Below, one piece after another: positions 11,619 to 22,067 of a DNA stretch of 64,000 nucleotides. Origin of the DNA: Elizabethkingia sp. YR214. GTDB lineage: Bacteria; Bacteroidota; Bacteroidia; Flavobacteriales; Weeksellaceae. A model generated the notes under the pieces. That model saw nothing but the letters and a program-made list of their open reading frames with translations. It did no database searches and was not told the DNA's origin. A program made the translations under genes and the position numbers. The stretch spans positions 62,001-126,000 of the forward strand of contig NZ_QBUH01000001.1 of the NCBI RefSeq assembly GCF_003058195.1. The letters are read 5' to 3'. Positions within the stretch are counted from its first letter, which is position 1. Each line of letters starts with the position of its first letter.

Positions 11619-11645
11619 TAAATGGATTTGCATGTAAATCCTCGA

Positions 11646-11677
11646 CAAAAGTAGTAGATATTATTTATATCTGCAAA
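11646..11677 (-). promoter_or_regulatory. Promoter for the metY riboswitch transcript
   Basis: On the minus strand TTTG (11677-11674), a 20-nt spacer, TACTTTTG (11653-11646). Both elements match consensus. Transcription would start about 24 nt before the riboswitch P1 stem. Confidence 0.7.
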
Positions 11678-11685
11678 TAAAAAAT

Positions 11686-12603
11686 TTATTTTTCTCTCAC
11701 CAAAGGCATTGTAGAACAACGTAAAAGTCCTCCCATCTTGGAAACTTCTCTATATGGAATTTCTTCTACTGTAAAATTCCACTTTTCTCTCAGGTGTTGA
11801 TTCAGTCTTGTAAAGGAACCGTCTGTTACAACGATATCGTGGTCTATTGAGAAAATATTTGGTACCATTGCTACCATTTCTTCGTTATTGATAACAAAGC
11901 AATTTTCTTCGCCAAAAATATCTAACAGCAATTGGTAGTCACTTTCTTCTACGAAACCGTCTTTATAAATAACGCACTTATCTTTCCCTATAGGATTAAA
12001 TGTACAATCGAGGTGCAGAATTCCTTTCTTTGGATTTTTGTCATCTTTTTTCAGATCAAGATCTATAATCCTTTTATGAGGGAAATATTCCTTTAGTATT
12101 TCTATTGCATATTCGTTAGTACGTGCTGTTTTATAACTTCTGTAGTCCTGGCTGTAGCATGTTCCTACAAACAAAAAGTCATTCCATACAATAACATCAC
12201 CACCTTCTATATGAGCACTTTCCGGCAGATTGATAATATTTCTCCACGGAACTTTTTCAAATATTTTTCTGTAAGCCTCTTGCTCATCTGCTCTGTCTTC
12301 AATGATATTGGAAATAATCATTTTGTCGTCGATAACAAAAGCAACGTCTCTGGAGAAAACCTGGTTGTAATCTTTAATAATTTCGGGACGGAAAACTTCT
12401 ACATTATATTTATGGAGTACTTTTTCAAAAGCATTCATCTCCGATATAATATCCTTCTCTACGGGGTAGATTTCTTTTTTAATGCTCTGATAAGATTTAG
12501 CATCATAAGAGTCTTTTAACTCCGGAGTATCTCCCATTGACTGAGGTTGTCCCAAGACAACACTTCTTAGTCTCGCCGTTTCATTTGTAATGTTTAGCTT
12601 CAT
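11686..12603 (-). CDS. Arginine deiminase / DDAH-family hydrolase
   Basis: A 305-residue enzyme of the guanidino-modifying superfamily, related to dimethylarginine dimethylaminohydrolase and arginine deiminase. The catalytic pattern is clear: FSRDVAFV (83-90), HIEGGDV (131-137), the LHLDCTF histidine (His197) and nucleophile Cys296 within GGLLRCSTMPL. It probably hydrolyses a free arginine derivative to citrulline or a related product, but the exact substrate cannot be read here. It lies upstream of the metY riboswitch unit on the same strand. With the ctlX-like gene it makes a pair of fold relatives interrupted by metY. Confidence 0.85.
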   Translation of the reverse strand: MKLNITNETARLRSVVLGQPQSMGDTPELKDSYDAKSYQSIKKEIYPVEKDIISEMNAFEKVLHKYNVEVFRPEIIKDYNQVFSRDVAFVIDDKMIISNIIEDRADEQEAYRKIFEKVPWRNIINLPESAHIEGGDVIVWNDFLFVGTCYSQDYRSYKTARTNEYAIEILKEYFPHKRIIDLDLKKDDKNPKKGILHLDCTFNPIGKDKCVIYKDGFVEESDYQLLLDIFGEENCFVINNEEMVAMVPNIFSIDHDIVVTDGSFTRLNQHLREKWNFTVEEIPYREVSKMGGLLRCSTMPLVREK

Positions 12604-12621
12604 AAATAAAAACTAGAAACG

Positions 12622-12653
12622 CAAATCTAAACAAATCAGAAATCTTCCACAAA
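12622..12653 (-). promoter_or_regulatory. Promoter for the arginine deiminase/DDAH-family gene
   Basis: Minus strand: TTTG (12653-12650), a 20-nt spacer, TAGATTTG (12629-12622). Both match consensus. The leader is about 16 nt. Confidence 0.65.
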
Positions 12654-12826
12654 TGGAGTACTTTAGGATAATAATTCACTTTTAGAGTTATATTTTGTAT
12701 TAAAAATGCTACTTGTATAAACCAAATCATGTTTAAAACAAAACAGAAGATATTTTATCTAAATTTGGATCATATTTTAACTTTATATGAATTTTTTATC
12801 CACATAAATACTTTTTACTTGGCATT

Positions 12827-15178
12827 TTATCGTGCTCTGCTTTCTTCTTCACTTCTTTTAAGTTCTTTAGATTCATATTTTGAGGAACCAAAATTATAAC
12901 TTAATGCAAAAACTATTTTCCGAAGATCATTCCAATGTCGAAACCGATTATTCATAATTTCTTTGTGTCGGAAGATTGCTGTCTGCGCAAAACTGTCAAA
13001 AACATTATTAAAACTTAATGTTGTATTTAGTTTATTATCAAGCCAATTTTTCTGTATTGATAAATCAACTGTATAGCGGGATTTATAAATGTAAAGACTA
13101 TTTCCTGACCGAGATTCAAAATGCGAAAAAACATTAGCTGTATATCCTTTAGGAAGTGTAAATGTCTGATTTATTCTTAGGGTATATGAATAAAGACTTT
13201 TCGTAAAAACTGTATCTAAATAAGGTCTGTATTCATAATTATAGTTACCTGTCCATTGTGTATTAACGTTCCACCATTTTGTCAGTTTTATCGGGAATGA
13301 AATTTCCAGAGCTGCAAAATCCTGATAAGGCAAGTTTGTCCCCAAATATTCTAAAACATTAGTGTCCGGGTGATAGACAGGATATCTTACAATAACATCA
13401 TTTTCTCTTCCGACGATTAAGGAGGTGATAAAGTTTTTTTCACGAAATGTTGCCTTTAACTGGCTGGTAACGGAGGGAAGTAAATAAGGATTTCCTATCC
13501 AATAATTAAGCGGGCTAAAGTATACCCGAAAAGGATTAAGCTGTGAAAATGGAGGTCTTGTCATTCGCTTGCTATATGATAAAGACAACTCAGTCGAGTT
13601 ATTTATAGCATAGCCTATATTAAGTGATGGAAGCCATTTGGTATAACTTCTGCTAACAACCGAATCCATCGTTATCGCATTAGAAATACTATTCGTATGC
13701 TCAACTCTCAAGCCACCATTAATGCTGAATTTCCCAAATTTTTGACTGTAAGAAATATAGCCTGCATAAATTTTTTCTTTGTATAAAAAGACATTACTCC
13801 TTCCTGGATCATATTCAAATTTCTGGCTAGAAGAAAGTGTATCATAACGTATATTATTATGTGTCTCCGAGGAACTGAATTTTAATCCCGCCTCCAGACT
13901 GGAACTCCCTATTTTTTTGGAAAGATCGGTTTGCAAAGTCAGTATATCTACTTTATTAAGCAAGTCTGATTTCCAGTGAGATAATTTTGCCTCCGACAGC
14001 TTATCTCTGTCAATAAAATCATCATTCTGATTGTTTTTTACTGACAGGTAATTCCCAATTGCATTGAACTCAAAATTATTTTTACTGAAAGAGTAATCCA
14101 GGATTGCGCCTGTGTTATTCTGGTGATAATTAATAGGATTTTCGCTTCCGGTAGCTGAAACTATATCAATATCATCATTTTTACGGGTCAATAATTCACC
14201 AATTCTATTTCTTTGGTCATAGCGGTCATTTTTCCTAAATGTTAGGCCAATTTTGTTATAATCATTTATTCTAAAATCTAATCCGGCTTGAAAACTATAT
14301 ACCCGCCAGAACATTTTCTGGTATATATTGGTTCTCATAACATTGGTATTTGCCAAATGTTGCAGTGCATTATACTTATAGGTATTGATTCCGTTATTAT
14401 AACCTAGTACTAGTTTATAAGCAACTCTGCTTGTATTATAAGAAATATTCAGATTATTTTCAACAAATACTGTTTTGTTTATCTGAAGGTTTCCCGAATA
14501 ACTCCCCCGTAAGCCAAGTTGATTGTTCTTTTTAAGTTTAATGTTTACAATTCCCTTTATTTCCGCATCATATCTGGAAGAAGGATTTGATATTATTTCT
14601 ACAGTGTTCACCATTTCCGGAGTCAGTGTCTTCAAATAGTTCTGTAATTCCTGAGCGCTCATTACTAATGGTTGTCCGTCTACAAAAATATTTGCTGTAT
14701 TTCTCCCTATCATTACAGCGTTATCTTCACCCAAGCTAACTCCCGGTGTCTTTCGCAGAACATCTATAAGATTAACAGCCGTTTTTAAATCTTTATTTCC
14801 GGAAACAGAATACTCAGGATTACCATTATTCAACTGCACGCTTTTTCTACCCTGAATTGTTACTTCGGAAATCGTAGAAACAGTTGGGTGAAGTGAAATA
14901 TTCTGATTATTTGTAAAGTTTTCGATCTTCATCGGATCGAATCCATCTGCTGCAATCAAAAGATAAAAAGCAGGAGAAATATTTTGTGAAAAACTAAAAA
15001 CACCCAATGAATCTGTAATCGTTTTCTGTGCAAGTGTATCTGAAGATTTAAATAACTGAATTTCTGTATTTGTCACCGGTCTTCCATTTTCTGCATGAAT
15101 AATTTTCCCCCGAATAGATTGTGCAGTAATACTTACTGATAGAAGAAATAAGATAATACCCCAAAATTTTGTAGTCAT
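12827..15178 (-). CDS. Outer-membrane receptor-like barrel protein with N-terminal regulatory-like domain
   Basis: A 783-residue protein. A signal peptide (1-19, ending ITA before Gln-Ser) is followed by a carboxypeptidase-D-regulatory-like Ig domain (about 20-95, with SIRGKIIHAENGRPV), a plug domain (about 125-215, with the NIFVDGQPL and MVNTVEIISNPSSRYD segments), and an outer-membrane barrel to about residue 770. It belongs to the OMP_b-brl_3 branch of TonB-receptor-like proteins. Its C-terminus ends in a charged tail instead of a terminal aromatic residue. Directly upstream on the same strand is a membrane-anchored AraC regulator, a plausible controller. The ligand is unknown. Confidence 0.87.
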   Translation of the reverse strand: MTTKFWGIILFLLSVSITAQSIRGKIIHAENGRPVTNTEIQLFKSSDTLAQKTITDSLGVFSFSQNISPAFYLLIAADGFDPMKIENFTNNQNISLHPTVSTISEVTIQGRKSVQLNNGNPEYSVSGNKDLKTAVNLIDVLRKTPGVSLGEDNAVMIGRNTANIFVDGQPLVMSAQELQNYLKTLTPEMVNTVEIISNPSSRYDAEIKGIVNIKLKKNNQLGLRGSYSGNLQINKTVFVENNLNISYNTSRVAYKLVLGYNNGINTYKYNALQHLANTNVMRTNIYQKMFWRVYSFQAGLDFRINDYNKIGLTFRKNDRYDQRNRIGELLTRKNDDIDIVSATGSENPINYHQNNTGAILDYSFSKNNFEFNAIGNYLSVKNNQNDDFIDRDKLSEAKLSHWKSDLLNKVDILTLQTDLSKKIGSSSLEAGLKFSSSETHNNIRYDTLSSSQKFEYDPGRSNVFLYKEKIYAGYISYSQKFGKFSINGGLRVEHTNSISNAITMDSVVSRSYTKWLPSLNIGYAINNSTELSLSYSKRMTRPPFSQLNPFRVYFSPLNYWIGNPYLLPSVTSQLKATFREKNFITSLIVGRENDVIVRYPVYHPDTNVLEYLGTNLPYQDFAALEISFPIKLTKWWNVNTQWTGNYNYEYRPYLDTVFTKSLYSYTLRINQTFTLPKGYTANVFSHFESRSGNSLYIYKSRYTVDLSIQKNWLDNKLNTTLSFNNVFDSFAQTAIFRHKEIMNNRFRHWNDLRKIVFALSYNFGSSKYESKELKRSEEESRAR

Positions 15179-15286
15179 AGTTTTGATTTTGATGACTCAA
15201 AAATATCGGAACGAAGTGTGGAAGCAGGCCTGGATTTTAAATATGGAAGTCCGGAATTATAATTTCAGACTTATCAGCACTTATTT

Positions 15287-16318
15287 TCAATTAGCTGAAG
15301 AGTTTCTGTAAAGTTGCGGTGTGGCGTTTTTTATTTTTTTGAAAGTCGAGAAAAAGGTTGATTTCGAATTAAAACCGACTTCATATCCTATCTCTTCAAT
15401 TTTAAGAAATGAGTCGGAAATAATTATTCTACAAGCTTCTTCTATTCTGTATTCATTAACATAGATAGAAAAGCTTTTACCTAAATTATCATTGAGAAGC
15501 TGTGAAAGCTGATGTGTAGAGATATTCATTTTGGATGCAAGGTCACTTAGCTTCAGATTAGGATTTTTATACAGCTCTTCTGTATACATCAATTGGTCTA
15601 ATCTGTTTACAAAATTATCTGCTCTCTCATCAGATATTTTTTTGTTAGAATACTTACCAATTTCCTTCAGACTTAGTGTATGATATTTGCGATTAAACAG
15701 AATAAGAAAGTTGGCATACAAAATAAATGAAAATACCAGACTTCCGCTCAGACAATAAATTTCTACTATTTCGATGGAAATAAGTTCGTATACCGAGAAA
15801 ATGATAACATTACTAACCAGAACCGGGAGTATAAATTTGCTCAGATTTCTTGAATACTTTTTCGACAGGATGTAATACTGATAAACTGAAAGTAAAACAA
15901 ACGCCATCCATACACCATAAACAAAAGCCCCGAAATATTGCATCCATGTAACCGGAAAAATAAGATATAGAAAGCCTACAATCCCCAAAACAATAGTTAA
16001 AGTACCAAAGTTATTTTTACATTTTCTTATATTAAACTTCTCTTGCTGAAAGGATGATAATACAAAATAATACAATGCCGGGCCTACGAAATAAAGTGCT
16101 GCAAGCCCTAAATGCGGTATAATCCTGGGCAAGTCCTGTTCAAAATAAAAGCATACAGATATTCCGACTCTAATACTGAGCATTAATAGAAGAAGCCCCA
16201 AAAAGAAGTTCGGAATATATTTTAGCTTTCTTACAAACAAAAGATAGCTCCCCAACAGCAATCCATTAAAAGCTCCTATTGTGCTAAAGAAGAATAAAAT
16301 CTGCTGCCCTATAGTCAT
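15287..16318 (-). CDS. Membrane-anchored AraC-family transcriptional regulator
   Basis: A 343-residue protein. The N-terminal 210 residues contain six to seven hydrophobic helices (for example FLGLLLLMLSIRVGISV and LAALYFVGPALYYFVL), and the last 100 residues form an AraC/XylS double helix-turn-helix (LSDLASKMNISTHQLSQLL and IEEIGYEVGFNSKSTF). This membrane-sensor plus AraC layout is common in Bacteroidota, where it is thought to pass an envelope signal straight to DNA. It lies 108 nt upstream of the receptor-like gene on the same strand, so that gene is the first candidate target. No operator site could be identified. Confidence 0.88.
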   Translation of the reverse strand: MTIGQQILFFFSTIGAFNGLLLGSYLLFVRKLKYIPNFFLGLLLLMLSIRVGISVCFYFEQDLPRIIPHLGLAALYFVGPALYYFVLSSFQQEKFNIRKCKNNFGTLTIVLGIVGFLYLIFPVTWMQYFGAFVYGVWMAFVLLSVYQYYILSKKYSRNLSKFILPVLVSNVIIFSVYELISIEIVEIYCLSGSLVFSFILYANFLILFNRKYHTLSLKEIGKYSNKKISDERADNFVNRLDQLMYTEELYKNPNLKLSDLASKMNISTHQLSQLLNDNLGKSFSIYVNEYRIEEACRIIISDSFLKIEEIGYEVGFNSKSTFFSTFKKIKNATPQLYRNSSAN

Positions 16319-16410
16319 TGTACATAAGCTTATTATATATCATAAAAATACTAATTAATTGTATTCAATTTTAAATTACCGGAACTTTTATTGTTTGGGT
16401 ATAAATAAAA

Positions 16411-16438
16411 AGAATCCCAAAATAAATTTTGGGATTCT
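16411..16438 (-). terminator. Intrinsic terminator after gltA
   Basis: A 13-bp perfect stem (16411-16423 with 16426-16438), 2-nt loop, followed on the minus strand by TTTTTATTTA. Confidence 0.88.
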
Positions 16439-16463
16439 GATTTATGATATTCTTTGAGGAATA

Positions 16464-17750
16464 TTATCTGTTTTCCATAGGAACATAGTTTCTTTCCTTT
16501 GCACCTTGATAAACTTGTCTTGGTCTTCCGATTGGATCTCCTTTCAATCTCATTTCTTTCCATTGAGCGATCCATCCAGGTAGTCTTCCTAATGCAAACA
16601 TTACTGTAAACATTTCTGTAGGAATTCCTAAAGCTCTGTAAATAATACCAGAATAGAAATCTACATTTGGATATAGTTTTCTTTCTACGAAGTAATCGTC
16701 TTCCAAAGCTACTTTTTCTAATTGCATTGCAATATCTAAAGCTTTGTCCTGTATTCCTAATTTACCTAGGATATCATCAGCTGCCTTTTTAATGATTTTA
16801 GCTCTTGGATCAAAGTTTTTATAAACTCTATGTCCGAAGCCCATTAAACGGAAGTTATCATTTTTATCTTTAGCTTTTGCTACATACTTGGATACATCAC
16901 CACCGTCTTTGTCAATCATTTCAAGCATTTCGATTACTGCCTGATTAGCTCCTCCGTGAAGAGGTCCCCAAAGTGCAGAAACACCTGCTGAAATAGAAGC
17001 AAAAAGACCAGTGTGAGCTGAACCTACCATTCTTACTGTAGAAGTAGAACAGTTTTGCTCGTGATCAGCATGAAGAATTAATAGCTTATCTAATGCACCT
17101 ACTACAACAGGATCTAATTCAAATTCCTCATTTGGTAATCTGAATGCCATTTTGTAGAAGTTTTCAACATAATTAAGTTTGTTGTCTCCATGGTTCAATG
17201 GTAATCCCTGAGTTTTTCTGTAAGTCCAAGCACAAAGGTGAGCAAACTTAGCAATCATTAGTTCAGCAGCATGGTCAAGATCTTCTTTAGAGCTTACATC
17301 TACAGCTTTCGGATTGAATGCTGTAAGTGCAGAAGTTAAGGAAGATAATACGCCCATAGGGTGAGCTGAACGAGGGAAAACATCGATAATTTTCTTCATC
17401 TCGTCAGCAATGAAGTTATATTTCTTTATGTTGCTTTCAAAACCACTGAATTGTTCTTTGTTTGGTAATTCGCCATTTAATAGCAAATACATTACTTCAG
17501 TGAAATTAGATTTCTCAGCAATTTGATCAATCGGATAGCCTCTGTAGAACAATTCTCCCTGATCACCATCTAGGTAAGTAATTTCGCTAATTGTAGCTCC
17601 TGTATTTTTATAACCTAAATCTAAAGTGATAAGACCAGTCTGGTCTCTTAGCTTGGAGATATCGATTCCTCTATCTCCCAGAGTGCTTTCTACGATCGGA
17701 TACTCATAAGCCTGTCCATCATAGTTTAGAACAACTTTATTGTCTGACAT
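16464..17750 (-). CDS. gltA: Citrate synthase
   Basis: Citrate synthase condenses oxaloacetate with acetyl-CoA as the first step of the citric acid cycle. The 428-residue protein has the family elements: the LHADHEQNCSTSTVR segment with an active-site histidine, the SALWGPLHGGAN segment with a second histidine, GFGHRVYKNFDPRA with the oxaloacetate-binding arginine region, and DFYSGIIY with the catalytic aspartate. The N-terminal extension (about 1-45) is typical of Gram-negative type II enzymes. It follows enolase on the same strand with a 70-nt gap and no terminator between, so the two may be co-transcribed. Confidence 0.96.
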   Translation of the reverse strand: MSDNKVVLNYDGQAYEYPIVESTLGDRGIDISKLRDQTGLITLDLGYKNTGATISEITYLDGDQGELFYRGYPIDQIAEKSNFTEVMYLLLNGELPNKEQFSGFESNIKKYNFIADEMKKIIDVFPRSAHPMGVLSSLTSALTAFNPKAVDVSSKEDLDHAAELMIAKFAHLCAWTYRKTQGLPLNHGDNKLNYVENFYKMAFRLPNEEFELDPVVVGALDKLLILHADHEQNCSTSTVRMVGSAHTGLFASISAGVSALWGPLHGGANQAVIEMLEMIDKDGGDVSKYVAKAKDKNDNFRLMGFGHRVYKNFDPRAKIIKKAADDILGKLGIQDKALDIAMQLEKVALEDDYFVERKLYPNVDFYSGIIYRALGIPTEMFTVMFALGRLPGWIAQWKEMRLKGDPIGRPRQVYQGAKERNYVPMENR

Positions 17751-17820
17751 ATTATTTTGATTTATTTGTCTAAAAATACTCTATTTTGCAGAATACTGCA
17801 AGGAGAGATACTTTTAATTG

Positions 17821-19183
<1,363 letters not shown>

Positions 19184-19206
19184 TTTTATGTATAAAGCAA
19201 TAATAT

Positions 19207-21093
19207 TTATGGTTTTACTAACTGATCCAATATAGGTGTTTTAACAGTTGAGACAGTACTTTGTATCTTTTGGTTTAGCTGATCAAAAATGATAATCTCA
19301 TTCTTACCTTTCTTCAGCCATACTCCCGGAATGTAAAGCGTCTGTTGCGGTCCCACTTTCCAAAAACGTCCAATATTTCTACCATTTACAAAGATTACAC
19401 CTTTACCCCAGTTTTGCATATCGATAAAAGTATCTCCGGTTTCACTCAATTCAAATTCCCCTTGGTATAATACAGGAACATCTTTCAGTTGTGCCTGCTT
19501 ACTTGCTTCAACAGGTTTCGCCTTGATTGTTGATGCGAACTGATCAGGGAAAGGTAATTTCGTCATTTCCCAATTGCCTGTAATTTCTGTATCTCCAATC
19601 TTAACTGCAGAAATAATACCCTTTGTATTTTCATTAATACGGGAACCATAGTTAATTCTTCCCCAGTTTTCTACTAAAATCTCTAATGTAGAGTTAAACG
19701 GGATATCAATTGGCATTGTATACTGGTTATAGTATCTGTTCAGTTCTCCTACTTTTTCTCCGTTAATATAAATAGTTGCATAATCGCGAAGTCCTTTTAA
19801 GTCAAGAGTACCACTAATCGGTTGGTTGAAATGACGGCGGTAAAGCACATACCCATGCCCTTGATTAAGCTCTTCAAAGGAAAGAGGCTTGTCACCTTTT
19901 ACAACTTGCTGTCCTTCTGCATAGCTGAAGAAGTTGTACAACTTGCCTAGTTTAATATCTTTAATATCGATTACTTTTATTGGTGCCGGTACTTCCGGAA
20001 GCTTGGCTTTTGTATTTTTTGAAATAACAGCGCGCAAAGAATCGTATTTAGGAGTTCTCCAACCGGCTTCGGTAATAGGAGCGTCATAATCATAAGATGT
20101 CAGGTCTGGTTGGATATCATGATTCTTATCGTAGTTTGCTCCGTTAGTAAACCCAAAGTTAGTTCCACCGTGTACCATATAGTAGTTAAAGGAAACATCA
20201 TTTTTAAGGTATTTATCTGTCTGACGTGCTACAGTACTTGCATCTACTCTTGGAAATTTCTCTGCCCAGTGTCCCAACCATCCAGGATAGAATTCAGCAA
20301 CCATATAAGGTCCCTGATTGTTATTATACTGATTCACCACTTTTTTAAGATTCTCAATATTATCTTCTCCATTGGCAGTAGGTAAAGCACCTACAACACT
20401 ACCTCCTTCGAATAACCATGATCCATCTGAAGTAAACATAGGTACACTAAATCCGGCATCTTTAAGCTGTTTTACAATCTTTGCATTATATGTACGGTGA
20501 CTTGCAAGTGGAATATCTTTTCGCTGTGCCACAAATGAACCAAATTCGTTCTCTGCCTGCACCATAATAACAGGCCCCCCATTAGTAATTTGAAGGTCTT
20601 TTACCTGATTGTATAATTGTGTAATATATTTCTGGGTTTCTGCAAGGAACTGGTCGTTGTCTTCACGGATCTTTAGTCCTTTAATATTTTGAAGCCACCA
20701 TGGATAACCCCCAAACTCCCATTCGGCACATACATATGGACCAGGTCTTATAATTACATATAATCCAACTTCCTGTGCGGTTTTTATAAATTTCTTCAGA
20801 TCTTTTTCTCCGGACCAGTTCCATTTCCCTGGGCTTTCTTCATGGTAATTCCAGAAAACATAAGTTGTAACGGCATTTAGTCCCATTGCCTTCATCATTT
20901 GAAGACGATGCTTCCAGTATTCTTGCGGAATTCGGGGATAATGCATTTCTCCGGAGTGAATGGAGAATGGTTTTCCGTTTAATAAAAAATGTCCGTTTTT
21001 AATCTCAAATGTACTTTTCTTGGATTGAGAAAATATAAGCACATTACATGCAAATAAAACAAACAGGACTAAAAGTCTTTGCAGGTTCTTCAT
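19207..21093 (-). CDS. Exported GH35 beta-galactosidase
   Basis: A 628-residue glycoside hydrolase family 35 protein with an N-terminal signal peptide (about 1-22). The TIM barrel begins FLLNGKPFSIHSGEMHYPRIP. The segment RPGPYVCAEWEFGGYPWWL is typical of the family, the acid/base is in VQAENEF (Glu183), and the nucleophile is in MVAEFYPGW (Glu267). C-terminal jelly-roll regions (about 395-600) carry GEKVGELNRYYNQY and GRNIGRFWKVGPQQTLYIPG segments. It likely removes terminal beta-galactose from glycans in the periplasm or outside the cell. It stands alone between eno and the small peptide gene, without a SusC/D pair. Confidence 0.92.
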   Translation of the reverse strand: MKNLQRLLVLFVLFACNVLIFSQSKKSTFEIKNGHFLLNGKPFSIHSGEMHYPRIPQEYWKHRLQMMKAMGLNAVTTYVFWNYHEESPGKWNWSGEKDLKKFIKTAQEVGLYVIIRPGPYVCAEWEFGGYPWWLQNIKGLKIREDNDQFLAETQKYITQLYNQVKDLQITNGGPVIMVQAENEFGSFVAQRKDIPLASHRTYNAKIVKQLKDAGFSVPMFTSDGSWLFEGGSVVGALPTANGEDNIENLKKVVNQYNNNQGPYMVAEFYPGWLGHWAEKFPRVDASTVARQTDKYLKNDVSFNYYMVHGGTNFGFTNGANYDKNHDIQPDLTSYDYDAPITEAGWRTPKYDSLRAVISKNTKAKLPEVPAPIKVIDIKDIKLGKLYNFFSYAEGQQVVKGDKPLSFEELNQGHGYVLYRRHFNQPISGTLDLKGLRDYATIYINGEKVGELNRYYNQYTMPIDIPFNSTLEILVENWGRINYGSRINENTKGIISAVKIGDTEITGNWEMTKLPFPDQFASTIKAKPVEASKQAQLKDVPVLYQGEFELSETGDTFIDMQNWGKGVIFVNGRNIGRFWKVGPQQTLYIPGVWLKKGKNEIIIFDQLNQKIQSTVSTVKTPILDQLVKP

Positions 21094-21233
21094 AGGTTAA
21101 AAAGTTTTGGCTAAGTTATGGAAATGAAAGGACATAAAAAACACAATCCGCAGATAGTATTTTTATAATTATGAATTTATACCCCTATTCTAGTATTGAC
21201 TTTTTACACACAAATATTTATTAAAAAAGTATA

Positions 21234-21246
21234 GACATTAAATGTC
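21234..21246. other. 13-bp palindrome upstream of the small peptide gene
   Basis: GACATT-A-AATGTC, 65 bp before the peptide ATG in the space between divergent GH35 and peptide genes. It could be an operator half-site pair, but nothing else supports this. Confidence 0.25.
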
Positions 21247-21311
21247 ATCACTAACATTTAAAAATTTTATTTAAATTCAACAGACCAACCAATTAATTCA
21301 AAAGTATTATT

Positions 21312-21470
21312 ATGAAAAGATTATCAAAAACAGATCTGAAACAAATTCAGGGAGCCTCTGCTCCGCCAATGGGAGGAAGGTGCCCAGAAGGTTATTGTCA
21401 GTATTACAGTCAGCACGGAGCATGTCTTCCAATTGATCCGGATAAATGCAATCATTTCCCGGCACCTTAG
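21312..21470 (+). CDS. Bacteriocin-like small peptide with double-glycine-type leader and four cysteines
   Basis: A 52-residue reading frame with ATG at 21312 and TAG at 21468-21470. The N-terminus MKRLSKTDLKQIQGA matches bacteriocin/double-glycine leaders (LS-K-DLK-I-G pattern), here with Gly14-Ala15 in place of Gly-Gly. The remaining 37 residues hold Cys24, Cys29, Cys38 and Cys46 with several Pro, Gly and aromatic residues, which fits a disulfide-linked or modified peptide. Similar short leader-bearing peptides are widespread in Chryseobacterium-type genomes and are annotated 'bacteriocin-like protein'; their activity is not established. A strong terminator follows. No peptidase-ABC exporter or modifying enzyme is adjacent, so export and processing would need distant genes. 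Confidence 0.75.
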   Translation: MKRLSKTDLKQIQGASAPPMGGRCPEGYCQYYSQHGACLPIDPDKCNHFPAP

Positions 21471-21493
21471 TTTTAGAGACTCTTGTAAAACAA

Positions 21494-21521
21494 AAAACCG
21501 TTCAGAAATCTGAACGGTTTT
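21494..21521. terminator. Bidirectional terminator ending the peptide gene and the S10-spc-alpha operon
   Basis: A 13-bp perfect stem (21494-21506 with 21509-21521), 2-nt loop, T run on the plus side and A run on the other, between convergent genes. Confidence 0.92.
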
Positions 21522-21542
21522 ATTTTTATATCTGAAAGAATA

Positions 21543-22058
21543 TTATTCTTCAGTTTTTTCTTCAGTTGCATCAGCAACTGGAGCTTCAGTTTCTTCAACT
21601 TTAGCTTCAGCAACCGGAGCAGCTTCAGCTTTTTTAGTAGTTGTAGCTCTTCTGCTTCTTCTTGTAGTTTTCTTCTCAGCTTCGTTTGGATTGTAAAGCT
21701 CGTTGAAGTCAACTAGTTCGATAAGTGCAGTATCTGCAGCATCACCAGGTCTGAAACCAGTTTTGATGATTCTTGTATAACCACCGTTTCTGTTAGCGAT
21801 TTTAGGTGCTACTGTTCTGAATAGTTCGCTTACTACTTCTTTGTTTTGTAGGTAAGAGAAAACTACTCTTCTATTGTGAGTAGAATCTTCCTTAGATTTT
21901 GTAAGGATAGGCTCTACGAATACTCTCAGTGCTTTAGCTTTAGCAACTGTAGTATGGATTCTTTTATGTTCAATTAGGGAACATGCCATGTTTGAAAGCA
22001 TAGCACTTCTGTGAGAAGCTGTTCTACCTAAGTGGTTGAATTTTTTACCGTGTCTCAT
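21543..22058 (-). CDS. rplQ: Ribosomal protein L17 with acidic/alanine-rich tail
   Basis: A large-subunit protein near the peptide exit. The core (1-~118) begins [21 protein letters not shown] and has the [10 protein letters not shown] segment. Beyond it lies a low-complexity extension of about 50 residues, first basic ([13 protein letters not shown]) then rich in Ala, Glu, Val and Pro, giving 171 residues against roughly 115-130 in many bacteria. Such tails are seen in other Bacteroidota. It is the last gene of the operon, 9 nt after rpoA, and is followed by a strong terminator. Confidence 0.96.
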   Translation of the reverse strand: MRHGKKFNHLGRTASHRSAMLSNMACSLIEHKRIHTTVAKAKALRVFVEPILTKSKEDSTHNRRVVFSYLQNKEVVSELFRTVAPKIANRNGGYTRIIKTGFRPGDAADTALIELVDFNELYNPNEAEKKTTRRSRRATTTKKAEAAPVAEAKVEETEAPVADATEEKTEE

Positions 22059-22067
22059 TGTTTAGGA

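Noticed and set aside
11507..11719. A 70-codon minus-strand frame across the metY leader
   Set aside because: It runs through the SAM-I riboswitch, and its peptide has no family character. The conserved RNA blocks explain the sequence.
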